DNA of 64,000 nt from Novosphingobium sp. (GCF_030696665.1 NZ_JAUYRV010000009.1:23189-87188), one strand, 5' to 3'. Counted from the first letter of the stretch, positions 26,071 to 34,857 are shown. Made by a program: numbers and translations. Notes: generated by a model from the letters alone, not told the origin.

Positions 26071-27851
26071 CTTACCGATGTCCACGGACGGCTGAGCAGC
26101 CCGGCGCAGTTGATGATTCCGACCAACGAGTAGGTCTGCGGGAAGTTGCCCCATAGCTCGCCGGTTACGGGGTCAATGTCTTCGGAAAGGAGACCGGATT
26201 TCGTGCGTCGCATCAGCATTTCCTCAAACAGTGCGCGTGCTTCGTCAGACCGTCCGGTCAGGTGAAGCGCTTCGATCAACCAGAAGGTGCAGACATTGAA
26301 GGCCGTCTGCGGGAGCCCAAAATCGTCCTCGGTGGCATAGCGCAACATGTGCGAGCCACGCCGCAAGCCTTCCTCGATGGCCGAGAGGGTGGAAAGAAAG
26401 CGCGGATCGTCGGGCGCCAGAAAGCGCAAGTCGAGCAGTTGCAGCACGCTGGCGTCCAGATCGTCGCCCGAGAATGTGGCCGAAAGCCGCTGCGTCTCCT
26501 CGCGCCATGCCGAAGTTTCGATCAGCGTGCGGATTTCGGCAGCACGTCCGTTCCACAGGTCTGCGCGGTCGGTCAGCCCCAGCGTGCCCGCGATATTGCC
26601 GAGCCGGTCACAAGCAGCCCAGCACATGGCCGCCGAATAAGTGTGGACCGATTGCCGCGTGCGCAGTTCCCACAGGCCAGCGTCGGCCTGATCACGGCTC
26701 GCCCACGCTCGCTCGCCCACCTTTTCCAGCGCCTCGAAATCCTCGTGCCCGGCCAGCCGGAACAGGCGCTGGTCAAAGAACGCCTGCGCGCTCGACAGCA
26801 CGATCTGGCCATAGGCGTCGTGCTGGATCTGTTCATAGGCCTGATTGCCCACGCGCACCGGCCCCATGCCGCGATAGCCGGGTAGGTCAGGCGCAAAGCC
26901 CTCTTCCAGCCGCGCCTCGCCCAGCACGCCATAAAGCGGCTGGATGTGGCCACCCTTGGCCCCGTCGACGATGTTGCGCAGATACGAAAGGTAGCCTTCC
27001 AGCACATCCAGCGCGCCCAGCCGGTTCAGCGCCTGGACGGTGTAATAGGCATCGCGGATCCAGCAGTAGCGGTAGTCCCAGTTGCGTTCAGACCCGGCAT
27101 GTTCGGGGATTGATGTCGTCAGCGCCGCCACGATCGCGCCCGTCTCGGCATGCTGGCACAGGCGCAACGTGATGGCGGACCGGATCACCGCGTCCTGCCA
27201 TTCGAGCGGGATGGCAAGGCCACGGACCCACCCGCGCCATTCCACGCAGGTGCGCTCCAGCATGTCGTCCACGGTGCGCCCGATATTGCCGGAAAAGCTC
27301 TCGTCCGGGCCGAGGTAGAAGTGCAGCGGGCGCTCCAGCCGGAACGTGCGTTCTTCGGCGACCATGCCCACCGGCGCGGTGGTCGTCAGCCGCATGGTCA
27401 TGGCCGGGCCGGGGTAGCGGATGTGGCTGGTGCCGCCGACCACGCCGGGGGAGGGAGCGCCCCAATCGCGCGTGGCGCGCAGCCGCACCGTGATGCGCGG
27501 CGATCCGCTGACCGGGCGGACGATGCGGGCATAGGACACCGGGCGGAACGTGCGCCCGGAATGGCCATAGAACGGGCAGAAGTCGGTCACTTCAATGGCG
27601 TTGCCGTGGTCATCCTCGTGCCGCGTCACAAGGATCGGCGTATTGCGCAGATAGCGCTGCTGCGTGCGCACCACGCCATCCAGAGCAATGTCCCAGAAAC
27701 CCGCCTCGGGCGTTTCTCCGCCCACCAGCGCGCTGAACAGCGGGTCACCGTCCACACGCGGCACACAGGCCCAGACAAACCGCCCGGCCTCGTCCACCAA
27801 CGCCGAAACGTGGCAATTGCCGATGGGCCACAGTTCCATGCCCGCGCTCAT
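26067..27851 (-). CDS. glycoside hydrolase family 15 protein (glucoamylase/trehalase-like)
   Basis: A 594-residue cytosolic protein of the bacterial GH15 clade, with an N-terminal beta-sandwich (MELWPIGNCHVSALVDEAGRFVW is its start, read in two parts) and an (alpha/alpha)6 barrel. Catalytic-region motifs are NWDYRYCWIRDAYYTVQALN, the YGVLGEARLEE general-acid segment and RVGNQAYEQIQHDAYGQ. The start ATG at 27851 overlaps the otsB stop by ATGA, and its own stop overlaps otsA in the same way, so the three proteins are made together. GH15 members beside ots genes may be trehalases or maltooligosaccharide hydrolases, which would make a synthesis-turnover set. The reaction is not fixed by sequence. 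Confidence 0.85.
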   Translation of the reverse strand: MSAGMELWPIGNCHVSALVDEAGRFVWACVPRVDGDPLFSALVGGETPEAGFWDIALDGVVRTQQRYLRNTPILVTRHEDDHGNAIEVTDFCPFYGHSGRTFRPVSYARIVRPVSGSPRITVRLRATRDWGAPSPGVVGGTSHIRYPGPAMTMRLTTTAPVGMVAEERTFRLERPLHFYLGPDESFSGNIGRTVDDMLERTCVEWRGWVRGLAIPLEWQDAVIRSAITLRLCQHAETGAIVAALTTSIPEHAGSERNWDYRYCWIRDAYYTVQALNRLGALDVLEGYLSYLRNIVDGAKGGHIQPLYGVLGEARLEEGFAPDLPGYRGMGPVRVGNQAYEQIQHDAYGQIVLSSAQAFFDQRLFRLAGHEDFEALEKVGERAWASRDQADAGLWELRTRQSVHTYSAAMCWAACDRLGNIAGTLGLTDRADLWNGRAAEIRTLIETSAWREETQRLSATFSGDDLDASVLQLLDLRFLAPDDPRFLSTLSAIEEGLRRGSHMLRYATEDDFGLPQTAFNVCTFWLIEALHLTGRSDEARALFEEMLMRRTKSGLLSEDIDPVTGELWGNFPQTYSLVGIINCAGLLSRPWTSVR

Positions 27852-28627
27852 GTGTCGAGCACCCCGTCCAGCCACGCCAGCACATGCTGAACGCCCTCCA
27901 GCCGGTAGCGCGCGGACGTCTGGCGTAGCGGCCCCACCAGCACGCCCCATCCGCCATGCGCGGCAGCGGCTGCAAAGCCCGGCTCGTCGGTCAGATCATC
28001 GCCCAGCATGATGGGCACGGTGCCGGCAAAGGGCGGCGTATCAAGGATCCGCGCCACGGCGCTGCCCTTGTCGCCGCCGGGTGCGCGCAGTTCGACCATC
28101 ATCTTGCCGGGCTGCAAATGCAGGCCATGCGCAGTGGCCAGTTCCTCGGCCAGCGCAAGACTCCACCCTTCAAGATGGGGCGCCATGCGATAGTGCAGCG
28201 CCACGCCCAATGGCTTGCGTTCCACCAGCACGCCTTCATGCGCGGCGGCATATTGGGTCAATGCATCGCCTGCTTCACCAAGCGCTGCTGGCGCTTCGGG
28301 AATTTCGGTCGTGCCATCGGGAAAGTGGATTTCCTGACCGTGGCTTCCGGCAATGCCCAGATAGGACATCCCGAGCTTTTCGCGCACGAAGCCCGCATCG
28401 CGCCCGGTGACGATCGCCAGCCTGCCTTCCAGCCTTGCACACAACGCCGCTACCAGCGCCCGCACCCGGTCCGTCACCTGCACCGCATCGGGCCGGTCGA
28501 TCAGATCGACCAGCGTTCCATCAAAGTCGAGGAACAGGCTGGCCCGTGCGGGCAGGCGGGAAGGCGGCAGATCAAGAGCACGTTCGATGACGGCATGGGG
28601 GCCTTGCGGGTCCAATGCGGATTCCAA
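27848..28627 (-). CDS. otsB: trehalose-6-phosphate phosphatase
   Basis: A 259-residue HAD-family phosphatase. The nucleophile motif LFLDFDGTLVDLIDRPD lies near residue 32. Motif II is VTGRDAG and the C-terminal motif reads GDDLTDEPGFAAA. The cap contains GSHGQEIHF and GVALHYRMAP, as in OtsB. The encoded start appears to be a TTG at 28627; a second TTG four codons later (28615) is also possible, and neither has a strong ribosome site. It is the first gene of the otsB-GH15-otsA operon. The phosphatase completes trehalose synthesis, an osmotic and desiccation protectant. Confidence 0.9.
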   Translation of the reverse strand: MESALDPQGPHAVIERALDLPPSRLPARASLFLDFDGTLVDLIDRPDAVQVTDRVRALVAALCARLEGRLAIVTGRDAGFVREKLGMSYLGIAGSHGQEIHFPDGTTEIPEAPAALGEAGDALTQYAAAHEGVLVERKPLGVALHYRMAPHLEGWSLALAEELATAHGLHLQPGKMMVELRAPGGDKGSAVARILDTPPFAGTVPIMLGDDLTDEPGFAAAAAHGGWGVLVGPLRQTSARYRLEGVQHVLAWLDGVLDT

Positions 28628-28719
28628 TGATAGCTGGCTGATGCTTTCCCAACGTCAGCCAGCCCCGCAAGTTCCCCCTTTTGTGCCGCAGCGCAGCATA
28701 AAACGCCGCCGTCTACCCT

Positions 28720-30876
28720 TTAGAAGTCTATCGAAGCACTCGCCCGGAAGGTGCGCGGTTGCCCCTGCAACAGCGCTGCCGAGAACACGTCAAACGCGGA
28801 TGCCCAGTACCGCTTGTTCGCCACATTATCCACGCCCGCGCGCAGCGTAAGCGGCTTTCCGCCAGTGATAAGCACATAGCGCGCACCCAGATCGAACCGC
28901 GTCCAGTCGGGGATTTCCAGCGTATTGGCCACATTTACCGCCTGCTTGCCGGTGTGGACCACGCGGCCCGTCAGCGTGAAGCCGGTGGACGGAATATCCC
29001 ATTCCACACCCGCATTGCCGGTCCATTCAGGCACGCCCACCGCGCGGTTGCCCTGGTTGGCCCCGCCCAGCGTGCGGCGCAGCTTGGCATCGATCACCGA
29101 TGCACCGCCGATGAAGCGCAATCCGTCCACCGGCTCGCCATTCAGCGTGAATTCCACGCCCTCGTTGCGCTGCAATCCGTTGAGGCCAAACCGCACGCGC
29201 CCATCGCCCGTCCCGGCATCGACCGAATAGGCCACCGGCAGATCGATGCGGAATACCGAAAGCCCCGCCTCAAACCGGCCAAGCCGCAGCTTGCCGCCCA
29301 CTTCATACTGCTTTGACCGGATCGGCCCGAACACTTCGCCCGCATTGACTACCAGCGCGTCAACCGGCGCGCTTGGCCCCTGCTGCAAGGCTTCCACGCG
29401 GTTGGCGAACAACGACAGGCCGGGCACCGGCTTCACCACAAGGCCGATCACTGGCGTCACCGCGGATTCGCGATAAGTTCCGTCCAGAAGGCCGCCGTTG
29501 TAGGCGTTGTAGCTTTTGACCTCGATGTCCTGCAACCGCAGCCCGCCGGTCAGCAGCACACGATCCCCGAACAGGCCCACCGTGTCAGACGCAAAGGCGG
29601 AAAGCAGACGCGTGCGGCTGATCGGGAACGGATTGTCCAGATCGCCACCAACGAACGCCGATGCCGGGATCGCCGCTTCGGGCGCGTCATAGATGTTCGT
29701 CGCAAACCCGGCAAAACCCGGTCCATACAGGAAATCGAACGCATTGCGGTTCACCTGCCACACCGCGCTGCCGCCGAAATTGATCTCCTGCGTGATCGCA
29801 TTGCCCAGCTTGACGGTGAAGCCCGCTTCGACCGCTTCGTTGTTGTCGGTGCGCGGCACATAAAGCCCGTTGCCATTGGCCGCGCCGGTCGCCGCATCCA
29901 GCACGGTGACCCCGCCATAAATGCCCTGTTCGCTGCCATCGCGCGCGCCGCCGCTGATGTGGAACATGGCGTTGTCGCCAAAGTCCTGTTCAAACCGCAG
30001 CACGCCAAACACGTCGCGCAGATCGGTATAGCTCCACGGCTGGGAATAGTTGGCCGAAGCCCCCGGCACGGCGGGGATCGTGGTCGTGCCAATCGTCACC
30101 TTGGGGCGAAGGCCGTCCACCTCGACGCGCTGGTATCCAAGATCAAGGAACAGGCGCGTGTTATCATCGCGCCAGTCAAACGCCGCGCCCACCACGGCAG
30201 TGCGGCGGAACTCGCCATCGGTCGCCACATCGCCGCTGCGGAACGCCGCGTTCAGCCGCACACCCACCGCGCCATCATCGCCAAAGCGGCGCGAAACATC
30301 AAAGCTGCCGCCGAAGTTCGCGTCCGAGATATAGCCCACGGTCACGCGGTTCAGCGCATCATCGCCCGCGCGCTTCAACTGCAGATTCACTGCGCCGCCG
30401 ATGGACGTCCCGCCCGGTGCAGCGCCGTTCAGAAATGCCGAAGCCCCGTTCAGCACTTCGACTGACTGGAACAGTTCCGGCGCGATCAACTGGCGCGGGG
30501 CGATCCCATAAAGGCCGTTCAGCCCCACATCATCGCCATAAAGCGCAAAGCCACGGATCACGAACTGCTCCGCCGCATTGCCAAAGCCATAGCTGGTGCG
30601 GACGGTCGGGTCGTTCTCCAGCACCTGCCCCAGCGTCTGCGGCTGCTGGTTGAGGATCAGCGCTTCGTTATAGGCGCGGATGGTGAAGGGCACGTCCTCG
30701 GCCTTCTTGCGCCCCAGCGCGCCCAGGTCGCCTTCGCCCATGACTTGCGTGGCGTTCAGCGCCTTGGCCACCACCACGATGTCGTCCATGTCCTCGGCCG
30801 AGACATCTTGCGCAAAGGCTGGCGTGGTCAGAACGGGGATGAAGGCAGCAGCCGCGAGCAGAGTAAAGCGATTCAT
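28720..30876 (-). CDS. TonB-dependent siderophore receptor
   Basis: A 718-residue receptor whose signal peptide is MNRFTLLAAAAFIP with cleavage after PAFA near residue 23. A TonB-box-like DDIVVVAKA follows. The plug carries TLGQVLENDPTVRTSYGFGN, FVIRGFALYGDDVGLNGLYG and GASAFLNGAAPGG, the pattern of FhuE/FecA-type ferric siderophore receptors. The barrel ends in TFRASASIDF. The start ATG at 30876 follows the 64-residue gene by 17 bp. Co-transcription with a PepSY membrane protein and a Fur-like box at the operon head agree with iron uptake. There is no N-terminal signalling domain. Confidence 0.9.
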   Translation of the reverse strand: MNRFTLLAAAAFIPVLTTPAFAQDVSAEDMDDIVVVAKALNATQVMGEGDLGALGRKKAEDVPFTIRAYNEALILNQQPQTLGQVLENDPTVRTSYGFGNAAEQFVIRGFALYGDDVGLNGLYGIAPRQLIAPELFQSVEVLNGASAFLNGAAPGGTSIGGAVNLQLKRAGDDALNRVTVGYISDANFGGSFDVSRRFGDDGAVGVRLNAAFRSGDVATDGEFRRTAVVGAAFDWRDDNTRLFLDLGYQRVEVDGLRPKVTIGTTTIPAVPGASANYSQPWSYTDLRDVFGVLRFEQDFGDNAMFHISGGARDGSEQGIYGGVTVLDAATGAANGNGLYVPRTDNNEAVEAGFTVKLGNAITQEINFGGSAVWQVNRNAFDFLYGPGFAGFATNIYDAPEAAIPASAFVGGDLDNPFPISRTRLLSAFASDTVGLFGDRVLLTGGLRLQDIEVKSYNAYNGGLLDGTYRESAVTPVIGLVVKPVPGLSLFANRVEALQQGPSAPVDALVVNAGEVFGPIRSKQYEVGGKLRLGRFEAGLSVFRIDLPVAYSVDAGTGDGRVRFGLNGLQRNEGVEFTLNGEPVDGLRFIGGASVIDAKLRRTLGGANQGNRAVGVPEWTGNAGVEWDIPSTGFTLTGRVVHTGKQAVNVANTLEIPDWTRFDLGARYVLITGGKPLTLRAGVDNVANKRYWASAFDVFSAALLQGQPRTFRASASIDF

Positions 30877-30893
30877 CGTCTTCAGGCTTTCAG

Positions 30894-31088
30894 TCAGGAT
30901 GCGCGCCGGGTGCGGCAACGCCAATGGTTCAGGAAAAGGAGGCACGGCAGCGCCAGCAGCACCACCGAAACAACATCGCGCCAGCCATCGCCGGTCAGGC
31001 CCAGCACCAGCCCGGCCAGCGCGAGTGCCGCCAGCAACAGCGGCAGGGCAAGGATCGTGCGGGTGGGTTGCGGGCGCAGGCGGCTCAT
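30894..31088 (-). CDS. 64-residue two-helix membrane protein of the iron operon
   Basis: A small protein with a basic start (MSRLRPQPTR), helix 1 at about residues 11-31 (ALPLLLAALALAGLVLG), a short GDGWRDV turn, helix 2 at about 39-54 and a basic tail (RCRTRRAS). Its ATG overlaps the stop of the PepSY gene by ATGA, so translation is coupled, and it lies 17 bp before the receptor start. Small membrane proteins of this shape often accompany PepSY/siderophore-receptor operons in Proteobacteria. No function is established. It was found by checking the coupled frame within a longer open frame whose upstream part is not coding. Confidence 0.7.
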   Translation of the reverse strand: MSRLRPQPTRTILALPLLLAALALAGLVLGLTGDGWRDVVSVVLLALPCLLFLNHWRCRTRRAS

Positions 31089-32188
31089 CGGCGTTTCCCA
31101 AGCCACAGTACCAGCCCGGTCCACAGCACCCACAGCGTCGCCAATGTCAGCGCCGCCCACACCAGCTTCAGCGCCAGTCCGCCGTAATCGCCAAAGTGCA
31201 GCGGTTTGGACAGCATCAGCGCCTGCATCGTGGCGGGCATCGGGCGCACGTCGATCAACGCACCACTCTCCGCATCTACCAGTGCGGGCGTCAGCAGGTG
31301 GCTGGTCAGTGGCGTGTCGCCTTGAAAAAAGATCGCATAGTGCCGCGCCGAGGACCACGCGCCGCCCGGAAAGCCGATGAACTGCGGCATCTGCCCCGGC
31401 AGAGCGGCCTGCGCGCGCGCCATTGCGGTGTCGATGGAGCCATAGTCCGCAGGGGCCAGCGCGGTCTGGCCATCCTGCCCCGCCACCATGCTCTGCAATT
31501 CCCCGGTCCGCCACGCGGCGGTCAGCGGATCGGCAAAGGCGTTGATCGCGCCGGTCAGCCCGATCACCAGCGTCCAGCCCAGCGCCAGCACGCCCAGCAG
31601 GTTGTGCTGATCCAGATTGCGCACCCGCGCAGACCGGTCATGCCGCAACGTGCCGAATGCGAGGCGGCGCATGAACGGCACATACAGCACCACGCCGCTT
31701 ATCAGCGCCACCACGAACAGCACCGCCATCGCCCCCAGAAACAGCATTCCCGGCAGACCCAGCAGCAGATCGGTGTGAAGCTGCAACAGGAAGTCCATCA
31801 CCCCGCCCTGCGCCACTTCGCCCACCGCAGTGCCGGTGGCGCGGTCATAGGAGAACAGCCGCATTTCGGCCTCTGGCGCATCAGGGCGCGGGCCAACGGT
31901 CACGGTAATCAGTGGATTGTCGGGCGAAAAGCCGATGAACAGCGGCACACCCGGATTGCCTGCTGCTTTGGCGTAATCGGTCAAAGCCGCGCCAACGATG
32001 CGGTCCAGCGGCTGCCCGGTCCGTGCAGAAGCCGCGCCTTGCAACGCTGTGTCGCCTGAAAGACCTTCGATCTCGTCGTGAAAAATCAGCGGTAATCCGG
32101 TCAGGCACAGCATGAACAGAGCCAGTGTGCAGACAAGGCTGCTCCACTTGTGGACCCATGCTACCGCCGTGATCGCTCGATTGCGCAT
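31085..32188 (-). CDS. PepSY-domain iron-regulated inner-membrane protein
   Basis: A 367-residue protein of the PepSY-associated TM family: helix 1 with the VHKWSSLVCTLALFMLCLTG opening, a PepSY region (GLPLIFHDEIEGL onward), a middle pair of helices (LHTDLLLGLPGMLFLGAMAV and the following segment) and C-terminal helices ending VLWTGLVLWLGKRR. Conserved His in VHKW and LQLHTD may bind heme or metal. Relatives are proposed ferric-siderophore reductases of the inner membrane that act after TonB-dependent uptake. It is the first gene of the PepSY-DUF-receptor operon, with a Fur-box-like palindrome 34 bp before its ATG. Confidence 0.85.
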   Translation of the reverse strand: MRNRAITAVAWVHKWSSLVCTLALFMLCLTGLPLIFHDEIEGLSGDTALQGAASARTGQPLDRIVGAALTDYAKAAGNPGVPLFIGFSPDNPLITVTVGPRPDAPEAEMRLFSYDRATGTAVGEVAQGGVMDFLLQLHTDLLLGLPGMLFLGAMAVLFVVALISGVVLYVPFMRRLAFGTLRHDRSARVRNLDQHNLLGVLALGWTLVIGLTGAINAFADPLTAAWRTGELQSMVAGQDGQTALAPADYGSIDTAMARAQAALPGQMPQFIGFPGGAWSSARHYAIFFQGDTPLTSHLLTPALVDAESGALIDVRPMPATMQALMLSKPLHFGDYGGLALKLVWAALTLATLWVLWTGLVLWLGKRR

Positions 32189-32221
32189 CGCCGCGCCTTA
32201 GGAATGCGAACCCGAATCGTC

Positions 32222-32240
32222 AATGCGAATAACTTGCATT
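32222..32240. promoter_or_regulatory. Fur-box-like 19-bp palindrome
   Basis: AATGCGAATAACTTGCATT pairs at 7 of 9 positions around a central A and resembles proteobacterial Fur boxes of the AATGCGAAT-N-ATTCGCATT type. It lies 34 bp upstream of the PepSY start (32188, minus strand), where a repressor would block the operon's promoter under iron-replete conditions. Confidence 0.6.
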
Positions 32241-32339
32241 AGCGTTTTACCGTCCGGTCAGCGCAGCTGTTTTCAGCCATTGTCATCGCTGTCGTGCGCA
32301 TAAGCGCATCAGATGTGTGAAACACCGCACATTGCAATC

Positions 32340-32440
32340 GGCCCAATCCGGATATTCAACCCTTGCGACCCGAAGGGCTTTGCAACCGCAAAGTTCTTTC
32401 AACTTCAGGGGGCGGCGTTCATTCGCCGTCCCCCTTTTTT
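32340..32440 (+). ncRNA. possible small RNA ending in an intrinsic terminator
   Basis: A strong terminator on the plus strand (AGGGGGCGGCG at 32407-32417, loop TTCATT, then the complementary arm with one bulge and TTTTTT at 32435-32440) lies between two divergent genes, where no upstream plus-strand coding sequence exists to terminate. The preceding 80 bases include other local hairpin potential (CCCTTGCGACCCGAAGGG near 32360). A short transcript starting near 32320-32340 would explain it. An attenuating leader for the dehydrogenase at 32574 is the alternative. Confidence 0.4.
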
Positions 32441-32573
32441 ATTGACCAAACGTGTCGGCACCATTGCGGCAACGTTATTTGGCCTTTCCCCGGCCCATTG
32501 TTTTGGTCAGGTGCGGATTGCGCGGTTTAGGCCGAAGTCGCCTGAACGAAATCAAATGAAGGGACCGAGGATC

Positions 32574-33755
32574 GTGACGATCAGCAGCGAAGCACTGGAA
32601 GTTGCCGCACGGGTTGAGGCATTCGTGCGCGGCACGGTCTTCGCCTATGAGCAGGATCCCCGCCGCGATCACCACGGCGCGCCGACCGACGAACTCGTCA
32701 TGGAACTGCGTGAACTGGCGCGCGCAGCGGGCGTGCTCACCCCGCACATCCGCAACGATGGCGGGCACTTCAACCAGCGCGAAACCGCCGTCATCCTCAT
32801 CAAATCGGGCCTTACCCCGCTGGGCATGCTGGCCTGCAACACGCAGGCCCCGGATGAGGGCAACATGTACCTGATCGGCAAGGTCGGCAGTGCGGACCTG
32901 AAAGCCCGCTTCCTCGAACCCCTCGTCTCGGGCCGCGCACGCTCGGCCTTTTTCATGACCGAACCGGCGGAATTGCAGGGCGCGGGCGCGGACCCCTCCA
33001 TGATGATCACCACTTGCCGCAAGGACGGCAACCACTGGGTGGTCAACGGCAAAAAGTGCTTCATCACCGGGGCCGAAGGGGCGAAAGTCGGCATCGTCAT
33101 GGCCAAATCGGAAGACCCGGACAGCAAAGGCGGGGCCTGCATGTTCCTGGTCGATCTGCCCGATCCTGCCATCCGCATCACGCGCGTTCCCAACACCATC
33201 GACAGCTCGATGCCCGGCAGCCACGCCGAAATCGACATCACGGACCTTCGCATCCCCGCCGACCAGATGCTGGGCGATGCGGGGGAGGGCTTCAAATATG
33301 CGCAGATCCGCCTTTCTCCCGCACGCCTGTCGCACTGCATGCGCTGGCTGGGCGGCTGCATCCGCGCGCAGGAGATTGCGGTAGATTACGCCAACCGCCG
33401 CATGGCCTTCGGCAAGACGCTGATCGATCACGAAGGCGTCGGCTTCATGCTGGCCGAGAACATGATCGATCTGCAGCAGTGCGAACTGATGATCGATTGG
33501 TGCGCAGGCGTGCTCGATACCGGATCGCTCGGCACGGTGGAAAGCTCGATGACCAAGGTTGCCGTGTCCGAAGCGCTGATGCGTGTGGCCGACAAATGCG
33601 TGCAGGTGCTGGGCGGCACGGGCGTGACCGACAAGACTATCGTGGAAACAATGTTCCGTGAAATCAGGGCCTTCCGCATCTATGACGGTCCCACCGAAGT
33701 CCACAAATGGAGCCTCGCCAAGAAGCTGCGCCGCGATTGGAAAGCCGCGCAATGA
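32574..33755 (+). CDS. acyl-CoA dehydrogenase (ACAD10/11-like)
   Basis: A 393-residue acyl-CoA dehydrogenase with FFMTEPAELQGAGADPSM near residue 125, GNHWVVNGKKCFITGAEGA, MPGSHAEIDITDLRIPADQ, RMAFGKTLIDHEGV and a C-terminal VQVLGGTGVTDKTIVETMFR segment. The GTG at 32574 has AAGGGA nine bases upstream and gives a normal N-terminus; the frame continues to an ATG at 32556 that lacks a ribosome site. Its stop overlaps the start of a phosphotransferase-fold gene (ATGA). In human ACAD10/11 the two domains are fused, and those enzymes work with a kinase on 4-hydroxyacyl-CoA. A similar kinase-dehydrogenase pair is inferred here. Confidence 0.85.
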   Translation: MTISSEALEVAARVEAFVRGTVFAYEQDPRRDHHGAPTDELVMELRELARAAGVLTPHIRNDGGHFNQRETAVILIKSGLTPLGMLACNTQAPDEGNMYLIGKVGSADLKARFLEPLVSGRARSAFFMTEPAELQGAGADPSMMITTCRKDGNHWVVNGKKCFITGAEGAKVGIVMAKSEDPDSKGGACMFLVDLPDPAIRITRVPNTIDSSMPGSHAEIDITDLRIPADQMLGDAGEGFKYAQIRLSPARLSHCMRWLGGCIRAQEIAVDYANRRMAFGKTLIDHEGVGFMLAENMIDLQQCELMIDWCAGVLDTGSLGTVESSMTKVAVSEALMRVADKCVQVLGGTGVTDKTIVETMFREIRAFRIYDGPTEVHKWSLAKKLRRDWKAAQ

Positions 33756-34816
33756 CCGGACTGGCCGACGCCAACACCGGCGCGGGAAAGGTGCGCGTCG
33801 CGTTTGACGAAGCGGCGCTAGAGCGTTGGCTGGTGGCCAATGTCGAAGGTTTTGCCGGTCCTCTCACAGTCGAGCAATTCAACGGCGGCCAGTCCAACCC
33901 CACCTACCGCCTGACCACCCCCACCGCCCGCTACGTCCTGCGCCGCAAACCGCCCGGCCCCTTGCTCAAAGGCGCGCACGACGTGCTGCGCGAGGCGCGC
34001 GTGCAGACCGCGCTCTACGGCACAGACGTCCCCATCGCCCGCATTTACGGGACGTGTGAGGACGAAAGCGTGATTGGCAGCGCGTTCTATGTGATGGACA
34101 TGGTCGAAGGCCGCGTGATCTGGGACGCCTCGTTCAGCGAAGTGCCCAAGGACGAGCGCGCCGCCTATTTTGACGAGATGAACCGCGTGATCGCGGCGCT
34201 GCATTCGGTGGACCACGTGGCCGTCGGCCTTGGCGAATTTGGCCGCCCCGGCAATTACTTCGCCCGGCAGATCGGCCGCTGGTCAAAGCAATATCTGGAA
34301 GATGACCTTGCCGGCCGCTTGCCGGATATGGACGCACTGGTGGAATGGTTGCCTACCGCCATTCCCGAAGGCGATGAAACCACTGTCGTCCACGGCGATT
34401 TTCGCTGCGATAACATGATCTTCCACCCGACCGAACCGCGCGTGCTGGCGGTGCTGGATTGGGAACTCTCCACCCTCGGCCACCCGCTGGCGGACTTTGC
34501 CTATCACGCGATGATGTACCGCATGCCCGGCGATATCGTGGCGGGCCTTGGCGGGGCGGACCCGGTGCCACTCGGCCTGCCGACGGAAGCGGAATATATC
34601 GCCGCTTACTGCCAGCGGACAGGGCGGACGGAGATTGCCAACTGGGACTTCTACCTCGCCTTCAACTTCTTCCGCCTCGCCGCGATCTTTCACGGGATCA
34701 AGGGACGGGTGCTGCGCGGCACGGCTTCCAACGCGCAGGCCAAGGAACGCGCCGAGGCGCTGCCAAGGCTTGCCGCATTGGCGTGTCAGGCCATGGAAAG
34801 CTGCCGTTTGGGGTGA
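33752..34816 (+). CDS. aminoglycoside-phosphotransferase-fold kinase (ACAD10-like APH)
   Basis: A 354-residue APH/choline-kinase-fold protein: the nucleotide loop FNGGQSNPTYRLTTP near residue 50, the Lys-bearing YVLRRKPPG strand, the catalytic loop VVHGDFRCDNMIFHP and the metal motif LAVLDWELSTLGHPLADFAY. These match the phosphotransferase family that partners acyl-CoA dehydrogenases in bacteria and is fused to them in ACAD10/11. There the kinase phosphorylates the 4-hydroxy group of a 4-hydroxyacyl-CoA. The start overlaps the dehydrogenase stop by ATGA. The pair probably allows beta-oxidation of 4-hydroxy acids. It is not an antibiotic-resistance enzyme on this evidence. Confidence 0.85.
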   Translation: MTGLADANTGAGKVRVAFDEAALERWLVANVEGFAGPLTVEQFNGGQSNPTYRLTTPTARYVLRRKPPGPLLKGAHDVLREARVQTALYGTDVPIARIYGTCEDESVIGSAFYVMDMVEGRVIWDASFSEVPKDERAAYFDEMNRVIAALHSVDHVAVGLGEFGRPGNYFARQIGRWSKQYLEDDLAGRLPDMDALVEWLPTAIPEGDETTVVHGDFRCDNMIFHPTEPRVLAVLDWELSTLGHPLADFAYHAMMYRMPGDIVAGLGGADPVPLGLPTEAEYIAAYCQRTGRTEIANWDFYLAFNFFRLAAIFHGIKGRVLRGTASNAQAKERAEALPRLAALACQAMESCRLG

Positions 34817-34827
34817 GTTAAGGGCGC

Positions 34828-34857
34828 TTAGGTGCAGTTAGGTGCATCTAGGTGCTG
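34828..34857. repeat. three tandem 10-bp units, TTAGGTGCAG type
   Basis: Units TTAGGTGCAG, TTAGGTGCAT and CTAGGTGCTG follow directly on each other, 11 bp after the kinase stop and 53 bp before the HNH-like gene. A 10-bp period puts every unit on the same helical face, which suits a cooperative protein-binding array, though a slippage-born microsatellite is equally possible. Confidence 0.6.

Noticed and set aside
32475..33752. A 425-codon antisense open frame opposite the acyl-CoA dehydrogenase
   Set aside because: Low-stop antisense frames are expected at high GC. The sense frame carries clear dehydrogenase motifs and a ribosome site; the antisense one has neither.
33752..34816. An aminoglycoside-resistance phosphotransferase
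   Set aside because: The protein has the ACAD10-type layout and is translationally coupled to an acyl-CoA dehydrogenase, which points to acyl metabolism.
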